From Ramicandelaber brevisporus (lineage: Eukaryota; Kickxellomycota; Ramicandelaberales; Ramicandelaberaceae), in assembly GCA_025201865.1 (NCBI GenBank), contig MU602718.1:64001-75254 (forward strand): DNA of 11,254 bases, written 5' to 3'. Position 1 is the first letter of the stretch. Each line of letters opens with the position of its first letter. Both the position numbers and the translations under genes were made by a program. Below are positions 1 to 7,000 of the stretch, piece by piece. The notes under the pieces were generated by a model. It did not search any database, was not told where the DNA came from, and saw only the letters and a program-made list of their open reading frames with translations.

Positions 1-3000
1 GCCTGAGCAGCAGCAGCAGCAGCAGCAGTCAGTGCAGCGTTTGATACAGCGGGAGTTCCAGTAGCAGGATGAGCAGTCATTGACTCTTGGGACTGCATTG
101 TACGAAGAGCAGGCCGAACAGCACCTGGCGCAGTTGGAGTGTTGGCTGCAGCTGCCATTGTGGAGGATGCTGGAGTAGCGCCAGCAGAGGCGGTGATTGT
201 GGCGAGAGGAGTCGATGTCGCAGTAGAGCCTGGGCCGAATGAGCCATTTGAGCCAGTGTTTGTGAGAGGAACAGCAGCTGTGCCAATGGCAGTTGGAAGT
301 GTGGGCAGAGGAACATTCAAGTATAGGGAGCCAACCAGGTGATTTTGAATATCCATAACAATCATTCCACGCTGACGGGTTGGCTGACCAGTTGCGGCAT
401 CAATGTCACCAGGCAACGACGGGAACACAACTACACCAAACATGTCCCTTGTACGAAGAATCTGCAGTAGCTGAGCAAGACTGGTTCGTTCTTCATCTGA
501 TATATGCTGCTGCTGCTGTTGATTGTCAATTTGCAGTTCCACAGCAGGTGCATTGGGGTTTGATTGCTGAGCCTTTTGCAGTAAAATCGAATCCTTTGTA
601 TATAGATTAACAATTTGTAAATCACGCGGCCAAGTCTGCATTTGGAATCTATCAGGCGTAAATGTTATTCCAGAATGCTGCAACATCCGTGCTGATATTG
701 GACATGATGTTTCTGCCAATTGTCCATTTTGCAGTGTGTGGTTAAACTTAAGTCTACCATGCCATAATCCATTGTTATCCACTATTCCCTTTGGCGATGT
801 TACGTTTGTAGAGGCAGCTGGAGTTGACGGTGGCTGTTGCTGTTGCTGTTGTTGTGTTGTGATATCTACATTTTCAGCAGTAGTGGATTCTGATTGTTGC
901 TGTTGTTGCTGGTTATTAGTACTACTGCTACTATTACTACTGCTACTATTTGAACGCACCACTTCGATTTTCTTCAAGATGAGCTCTAGAGTTGCTGCTC
1001 TTTCGCCTGAGGGAGTACTGCGTATTTGCTCTTCTATAGCATTTTTAACAGTCTCATTTAATGCAACATGGTTTGCAATTACACTAATAATTTGTGAGAT
1101 TGCGTTCATATCTTCACATTTTTGTTGCATTGCATGTACACATTGTTGAATAAATGCTGGGGTGATCACACCAGTCACTTGTTGTTGCTGTTGTTGCTGT
1201 TGTTGCTGCTGTTGATCAGGTACACTTGCAGGTGACTGCACTGGTTGTGGCTGTTGCTGTTGTGGCTGTTGCGGCTGCTGCGGCTGCTGTTGTTGTTGTT
1301 GATTGTTGGTGTTATTGTTAGTATTATTATTGGCATTACTTTGATAAGCACTAATTAATTTAGGCAATACTTGGCTGATGACATTGAAAGGAATAGACTG
1401 TTTCAATTCATCTATATGATGCTGCTGTAGCTGACCATTTGTAGCTTGAACCAACAGTTGCATTCTTTGAACCATTCCTGCCAGCTCATTGGAGTCCATC
1501 TGTGCATTCAATGTATTACTGCCTGACGTTGTAGCTGTTGTTGGTGCTACTGGTGTTGCTGGTTCTGTATTTTGCGTAGATTGTTGTTGTTGTTGTTGTT
1601 GTTGTTTTACAGGCACACTGATTGCAGTTCCATCGCTTGCATTACTGAGACGCTGTCGTTTAGCTGGTGGAACATCTGCATTACCACCGCTAGTATTTTT
1701 ATTAACCTCATCGTTAGCTGTCATTGTTGGACTGTCATACAGTAGTTTATTTTGTAATATTGTTGCGGCTGCAGGTGTTGCTGGATTAGATTTGGGAGTC
1801 ACAACGCCTCTCATATTATTGACCACTGAGGGTGAACTATTAATTGACTGCGGCGAGTTGATGGGAATTACTGCGCCAGTGCCAGGCAGTTTGTGCTTTG
1901 GTGAACTCTGCTGCTGATGTTGCTGTTGCTGAGTGGCACGCTGTTGAGCAGATTGAGCAGAGGATGATGACAGGTGTTGAGTGGTGGGCACTAATAAACG
2001 AGGCATGGCAACTGGCTGGATACTCTTAATGCCAGATAGTTTGATGTTATATCCACAAGCCATTGCCGACGTTGCATCAAACATTACTTGCGACTGTGAT
2101 CTTGCCTCCATAAACAGCATCTCTGCCAGTTTATCAACAACGAGTGGTCTTCCATTATCTTTCACCGAATGTTGTTGATGTTGCTGCTGTTGCTGTTGCT
2201 GCTGTAACTGCAAGTGTTGTTGCTGATTGGCTGCAGGACGAGTGGCACTGTTTGTAGGAGTGGCAATGGGACGAGTGCGGTTGTCAATGATTGGACGGCC
2301 GTTCGGTGTCACAATGGAAAGCATGATCCCGCGCTCGCGCATCACATGTACAACATCTGCCAGAGTCATACCGTCGTACTGGGTATCACTGTTGAGTCGG
2401 CATGGCCCACCAACATTAGTCAGCTGTGAATCTCCTCCGGCTGTGTCTGTTGACATTGTGCCATTTGTGACTGGTGCAGTTGCAGCCATGGCCGTGGATG
2501 ATCTAATCCGAGGTCCAGCATCCATACGCGAAGCACCTGTAACAAGCACTACATGGCATATCGGTTTGATTGACTGATTGCTATTGCCACTCTGTTGTTG
2601 TTGCTGTTGTTGTTGCTGTTGTTGTTGCTGTTGCTGCTGTTGCTGTTTTGCGCCACTGCGAGTTGATGACAGAGAGTGGGCATCAATCAATTCTAGTGCG
2701 GCAACGAGCGCCTCAACGACAATGCTTCGACCAACTGCACTTTTCCCAAATGAATGACGTAATAGCTGCGTTTTGTAAGCATGGTAATCACCCGTAAACG
2801 GAATTCGATGCAGCGGAGTCCGTGAGACTGGTGCATAATTACTAAACACAACAGCCGCATGCTTGACTGCTGGTGTGTACTTGACGGCTGAAGTTGACTG
2901 AGGCTGCTGCTGAGGTGAACCGCCACTGCTGCCGTTTGCAGTTGTGGATGAAGAGGATGCAAGCGAGCTGTTTGGAATGGACATTGGCAAACGCAGCTGA

Positions 3001-3485
3001 CGCACAATGGGCTCTAAACACGACTCGTACATTGTGGAGAATCCACGTCCTGCAAGCCTCGCATGGTCCTCAACCGCAAACACGCACAGCACCTCAGGCC
3101 GTACATTGCTCGCAGTTGCAGCGGCTGCATTTGTCTGCGGCACCGACGAGTTTATTGTTGGTATTGACGACACAGCTGGAGTGGCGCCGCCTGCCGATAC
3201 AGCGCTGGCTTTTCTACTTCTCGAAGCTGAAGCTGAAGCCGAGGTTGAAGCTGAGACTGTTGCAGTGGAGGCAGATGTTGAAACAGGAACAGAGGGCGAG
3301 CTCGATCCTCCTCCACTATTGCCGCTGCCACTGGCGTCAGGTGTTACAGCCACACTGCTACCACCGCTGCCACCACTGCCACCACTGCCACCACTGCCGC
3401 TGCCGTTGGTTGAAGGGATAGCCGCACTGTTGACAGCTGTAGCAGGGATCGACCCAGCTGCTGAAGTAGTTATCGCACTGTCCAT
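1..3485 (-). CDS. MED25: Mediator complex subunit 25-like protein (VWA + SPOC/ACID-like), 3' end missing
   Basis: Probable Mediator tail subunit linking activators to RNA polymerase II in the nucleus. I read one uninterrupted frame of 1161 codons running off the left edge with no stop. The start at 3483-3485 is the first ATG after an in-frame upstream stop (3534-3536) and has G at -3 and +4. Residues 129-400 resemble the MED25 von Willebrand A-type domain: a first strand (VLCVFAVEDHARL), an HRIPFTGDYHAY segment followed by a helix with VVEALVAALELI, a strand ICHVVLVTG, and VVHVMRERGIMLSIVTPN, which matches the family's 'erGI.lSvv.P' strand. As in MED25, no DxSxS metal site is visible. Residues 422-900 are Gln/Ser/Thr-rich with a basic PPAKRQRL cluster (about 606-613) and two predicted helical islands. 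Residues 906-1061 resemble a SPOC/ACID domain (LWHGRLKF, TWPRDLQI, FGVVVFPSLP, HLVGSLYLNVPLP). An Ala/Thr/Pro-rich tail follows. It is longer than animal MED25 (about 750 residues). Another VWA+SPOC nuclear protein is possible. Confidence 0.72.
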   Translation of the reverse strand, partial: MDSAITTSAAGSIPATAVNSAAIPSTNGSGSGGSGGSGGSGGSSVAVTPDASGSGNSGGGSSSPSVPVSTSASTATVSASTSASASASRSRKASAVSAGGATPAVSSIPTINSSVPQTNAAAATASNVRPEVLCVFAVEDHARLAGRGFSTMYESCLEPIVRQLRLPMSIPNSSLASSSSTTANGSSGGSPQQQPQSTSAVKYTPAVKHAAVVFSNYAPVSRTPLHRIPFTGDYHAYKTQLLRHSFGKSAVGRSIVVEALVAALELIDAHSLSSTRSGAKQQQQQQQQQQQQQQQQQQSGNSNQSIKPICHVVLVTGASRMDAGPRIRSSTAMAATAPVTNGTMSTDTAGGDSQLTNVGGPCRLNSDTQYDGMTLADVVHVMRERGIMLSIVTPNGRPIIDNRTRPIATPTNSATRPAANQQQHLQLQQQQQQQQHQQHSVKDNGRPLVVDKLAEMLFMEARSQSQVMFDATSAMACGYNIKLSGIKSIQPVAMPRLLVPTTQHLSSSSAQSAQQRATQQQQHQQQSSPKHKLPGTGAVIPINSPQSINSSPSVVNNMRGVVTPKSNPATPAAATILQNKLLYDSPTMTANDEVNKNTSGGNADVPPAKRQRLSNASDGTAISVPVKQQQQQQQQSTQNTEPATPVAPTTATTSGSNTLNAQMDSNELAGMVQRMQLLVQATNGQLQQHHIDELKQSIPFNVISQVLPKLISAYQSNANNNTNNNTNNQQQQQQPQQPQQPQQQQPQPVQSPASVPDQQQQQQQQQQQQVTGVITPAFIQQCVHAMQQKCEDMNAISQIISVIANHVALNETVKNAIEEQIRSTPSGERAATLELILKKIEVVRSNSSSSNSSSSTNNQQQQQQSESTTAENVDITTQQQQQQQPPSTPAASTNVTSPKGIVDNNGLWHGRLKFNHTLQNGQLAETSCPISARMLQHSGITFTPDRFQMQTWPRDLQIVNLYTKDSILLQKAQQSNPNAPAVELQIDNQQQQQHISDEERTSLAQLLQILRTRDMFGVVVFPSLPGDIDAATGQPTRQRGMIVMDIQNHLVGSLYLNVPLPTLPTAIGTAAVPLTNTGSNGSFGPGSTATSTPLATITASAGATPASSTMAAAANTPTAPGAVRPALRTMQSQESMTAHPATGTPAVSNAALTAAAAAAAQ
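1179..1214 (-). repeat. Poly-Gln tract (12 Q) in the MED25-like middle region
   Basis: Twelve mixed CAA/CAG codons. Another Gln/Pro-rich segment lies further upstream in the protein (around 1242-1300). Together they separate the two helical islands of the middle region. Confidence 0.8.
1581..1604 (-). repeat. Poly-Gln tract (8 pure CAA)
   Basis: Eight identical CAA codons in the central disordered part of the MED25-like protein, just after the basic PPAKRQRL cluster. The uniform codon suggests a recent slippage event. Confidence 0.8.
2592..2645 (-). repeat. Poly-Gln tract (18 Q) inside the MED25-like VWA region
   Basis: Eighteen consecutive CAG/CAA codons give residues 281-298. The tract splits the VWA-like domain between the helix ending in VAALELIDA and the strand ICHVVLVTG, so it is probably a surface loop expansion. 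CAA and CAG are mixed, so it is not a pure trinucleotide microsatellite. Confidence 0.85.
3363..3407 (-). repeat. 9-bp tandem repeat encoding a Gly-Ser linker
   Basis: A 9-bp unit, ccaccactg on the plus strand, is repeated with small changes. Inside the MED25-like frame it encodes a Gly-Gly-Ser run (about residues 28-43), a flexible linker before the VWA-like domain. The clean 9-bp period suggests replication slippage. Confidence 0.75.
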
Positions 3486-3495
3486 AACTTTGGAA

Positions 3496-3523
3496 GGGAA
3501 GAGAAGGGAAGGGAAGGGGAGGG
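3496..3523 (+). other. G-quadruplex-type motif next to the MED25-like start codon
   Basis: Runs of three or four G occur at 3496-3498, 3506-3508, 3511-3513, 3516-3519 and 3521-3523. The last four are separated by loops of only 2, 2 and 1 bases, meeting the usual G3+N1-7 pattern. The G-rich strand is the template strand of the MED25-like gene; the mRNA-sense strand carries the C-rich complement, ending about 10 bases before the ATG. Folding is inferred from the motif. Confidence 0.7.
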
Positions 3524-3739
3524 CTGCTCTGCTCTACTCTACTCTGCTCTGCGCTTTCTCTCACAACTGTTTATTTGAAGCAAAAAAGGCTGACAGAAGG
3601 GAAGGAAGCGAAGAGAAAGAGAAAGAAAACAACAACGACAACGTTCGAACTTCTTGAAGGAAAGTTCCCCTCCGAACCTGCAAACTTGGAAGTTGTGTTT
3701 TATTTTTTGATTGTGGAAGTCGCACCAAGGCAAAGAGTG

Positions 3740-3790
3740 AACAGAGAGAAGAGAGAAGAGAGACAGACAGAGACAGAGACAGAGAAGACA
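3740..3790 (+). repeat. GA/GACA-rich simple repeat
   Basis: Short-period purine repeats (agagaag-type, then cagaga-type) form a near-pure polypurine stretch interrupted mainly by single C bases. It lies about 260-300 bases upstream of the MED25-like start, inside its probable promoter or leader. Confidence 0.65.
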
Positions 3791-3942
3791 GTCGACAGCC
3801 GTGGTTGAACCAACTAACGGCCATCATTCGGTTGCAACAGTCTCCCTCTTTGTGTCAGAAACATTCTCCTTTTTTTGACACTACGCTGGTGATCACGAGC
3901 GCATCCACAGTGGATCGGCATTCATGTACGCATGCATAAACC

Positions 3943-3982
3943 ATTATTAAAAAAAAACAATAATAACAATAACAATAATAAC
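3943..3982. repeat. Poly-A plus AAT/AAC simple repeat in the ISWI 3' region
   Basis: A run of nine A is followed by interspersed aataac/aacaat units. It lies about 110-145 bases downstream of the ISWI stop. On the ISWI sense strand it reads as T-rich with TTATTG units, compatible with a 3' untranslated or polyadenylation region. A related repeat occurs in the ISWI leader. Confidence 0.6.
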
Positions 3983-4088
3983 AGCTACACAAAGCACGAT
4001 CCTAACTTCCATTCTACTCAATTTGAATCCTATGGGCATAAGTAAACAAAAAAAAGATTATTAAAGAAAATTGAAACAAAAAAGGTTA

Positions 4089-7000
4089 CTAATCAGTGCG
4101 TGGCATTTTGGCAGGCGGTGGCTGCACTGCATCGTGGTCCATCTTCGGTGTTGCATCCTTTGCCACAAACGGCAGAGTGCTCTGATGAAGATGGCTCGTG
4201 GGTGATTTGGCCTCAATAGCGGCGCCAGCAGCAGCAGCCATCTTTGATGCCTTGAGAGCAGCGGCAGCTGTTTGGTCAGCAGGAATAGCATTCGTGGCAG
4301 CAGTGGTAGTGGCAGCTGGCGGGTTCTTGCGCTTCTTTGATGGATGCGCCGGAGCAGTCGCAGTTGTAGCACCAGCACCAGCACCTGTTGCTGCTGCTGC
4401 TGTCGCTGTTGACGCGGTCGTCGCAGTGGCCGTCTTGGTTTGGTTCTGGCGATGCTGAGACTCGCGCATAAACATCTGCACCAAGTTTTGGCATCGACGG
4501 CCAAGTTCTTGAGCAGACCGAGTCTTGAGATAAAAATTGAACTGCATCATTGGGCTTCTGCGAATCTCGGCACGCAGTCGCTCGTATGCATCGCTGCTGC
4601 CATAGCCGAGTCGCTGCACTGTGACCAGAATGAATCGATCCTCAATCTCCGTGAATGCGGCATCGCTTGAATTGTCGCCAGTCTTCGATGCAGCACCGCC
4701 TTGCTTCTTTGTGTATGGAATGGTCAACTGGCGAAGTGGATCACGGCAAGCACGGATGCGAGTGGTAATCAGTTCTTGGACCTCATCCTGGCGCTTCAGA
4801 CGCTGTTCAGCACGCTCAATGTTCTCGATCATGCGCTCCCAGTCAGCCAAATCCTTGTAGCGAGCCCAGAACACGACAGAGTAGGCACGCACTTCTTCGG
4901 GAGTCTTGCCCTCAATGTCCTGAACAATAGCATCGAGATTGTGGCGACCATGGCGCTCAACGGCGCGCAAGAATGCCCAGTACTCACGACGAGACCAGGT
5001 ACTGAAGCCTTGCTTGAGCAGCTCAGTCATCTCAGCCTCTTGCTCGGCAGTGAGTGGCTCGGATGAATCAATCAATTCTTGTTCGCGATTGGCTTCATCG
5101 ACCAAATCCTGATACGTCTTCTTGGGAGCAGCAGCCGAAGCACTCTTCTTCTTGCCTTTACCGCCTTTACCTTTGGCACCAGCAGTGCCAGCTGCGGACG
5201 CCGAGGCTGTGGCAGCAGGTGCAGTTGCATCGCCCATAACAGAACCAGCGTCCGAAGCACTATCAGCATCAGCCCCAGCCTTGCCAGCTGACTTGCTGCC
5301 AGACTCCCTGTAGTCAGAGTCATTGTCATCGTCAGGCTCAATCTCAGGCTCGCTGAACTCGTCCGGATTCGGCATTGGAACCTTGTAGCCAATCTGCTTT
5401 TGATAGTAGCGGCGAGCAGCATCCTGCAGTTCCTTGAGACGCAGCGGGAAGAATTGATGGTCGGGAGTTGGGGCCAGACCCTTGGGCTTTGGCGGCTTGT
5501 GTGGCTTGTTTGCGCTAGCTGACTTGGGCTGGCCAGCACGGAGCACCTCACGGTAGTACTCATCGATGGAATAGGTGGTCTTGCGCTGGCGCTTGGTTGG
5601 CTCGAGTTCACGCTGCTGCCAGCGCAGCTCTTGGAGAGCACGACGGTCGGCTGAGGCATCTGGATCGTTTGAATCAAGACCCATTTCACTGCCGCCAAAC
5701 TCACTGCCAACCTCGCTGTTCATAATGGCAGGATCCACACCATCGGCACCCGGCGTGGCATTGGCCTCCTTCCAGTCACTCAGTCTGCCATCGCTTGTAA
5801 AGCTCTCGAGTGCACCAAGACCAAGGCTCTCAAACTTCTTGAGGAGCTCACCAGCCTTCTCTTCGCCAGCACGGATCATGGTCAAGAAGTCATCATCTTC
5901 AACAACACCACCATCGCCAGTTTCACCACCAACACCACCAGACTTGTCCGCTTTGGCAGTTGCCGCAGCAGCAGCAGCCAATTTGGCATCGTCATCTTCG
6001 GCAGAGTTCAAAATCCTGTCAGCACCATGTTGAATCATGTTGAGCAGCTCAGTCTTGTTTTGCAGCGCCTTCTGCTTCTGAAGCTTGGCTTGAGCAGACG
6101 AATTCATGCGACCTTGCTGAATGACCAGCTGATCAAGACGCAGCTTACGAGCAGCAGTCTCCAGCACCTTCTCATCAATGGTGTTCTCAGTAATCAAACG
6201 ATAGACGTGCACCTGCTTCTTCTGGCCAATGCGATGAGCACGATCAATAGCCTGCAAGTCAACCTGTGGATTCCAGTCACTGTCGAATAGAATGACAATA
6301 TCAGCAGTGACCAGATTGATACCCAATCCACCAGCGCGCGTTGTGAGCAGGAATGCAAACTTGTCGGAATCTGGCGCATTGTAATCATCAATCGCATTGA
6401 CGCGGTCTTCGTGATCAGTGCTACCGTCAATACGGCAATACTTGAATTCACGGAACAAGCAGTAGTCTTCAATAACGTCCAACATGCGACTCATTTGAGA
6501 GAAGATGAGAACACGAGAACCCTTGGCCTTGTAGTGGCGGAGCAGCTTGTCGAGATACACCATCTTGCCAGAATTGGTCACAATGTGCTCATCGGTGGTG
6601 AACGGTGGGCCAGGCTCAGCACCTTCAAACAGATACGGATGATTAGCACACTTGCGAAGCTGCATGCACAGGTTGAGGAGACGAGTCTTGCCTGGAGCCT
6701 TGTCGCCAGTTGCAGAGTTGCCAATAATAGTGTCGATATCTTTTTCAATCAACTTGCGATACCAGAGACGCTGCATCGATGAAAGAGGCACATACAGTGG
6801 GTGTTCCAGCTTGGGCAGCAATGAATGCTCCACATCCGCCTTGACACGACGAAGCAAGAATGGACGAATTGCACTCTGCAGCTGCGAGATAATCTTGGTA
6901 TCAGAGGCACTTGGCGCGCCATCACCCTGTTGCTGCTCTTGCTGTTGCTGTTGCTGAGATGATTCCTGAGTGGCTTTAGCAATAGCGGCTTCCGCAGCAG

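Larger units (their letters stand above)
3486..4088. promoter_or_regulatory. Spacer: ISWI 3' region plus MED25-like promoter and leader
   Basis: No credible gene in 603 bases; the short frames here are low-complexity. The right part (about 3940-4088) is A/T-rich and should be the 3' region of the ISWI gene. The minus strand carries an AATAAT polyadenylation-signal variant at 4057-4062 and another at 3943-3948. The left part (about 3493-3790) is almost all purine on the plus strand, hence pyrimidine-rich on the MED25-like coding strand, as is common near fungal transcription starts. The boundary between the two is not visible. A canonical AATAAA on the minus strand (3699-3704) lies about 385 bases past the ISWI stop and is probably incidental. 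Confidence 0.55.

Noticed and set aside
736-1917. Plus-strand frames with long Cys and Leu runs
   Set aside because: The Cys runs are the reverse-strand reading of CAA/CAG codons (ttg/tgt/gtt frames) of the MED25-like protein, not metal-binding proteins.
3007-3657. Plus-strand frame of 216 codons opposite the MED25-like N-terminus
   Set aside because: It is Leu/Pro/Ala-rich low complexity, antisense to a well-supported coding frame, and looks like a by-product of the Gly/Ser-rich repeat.
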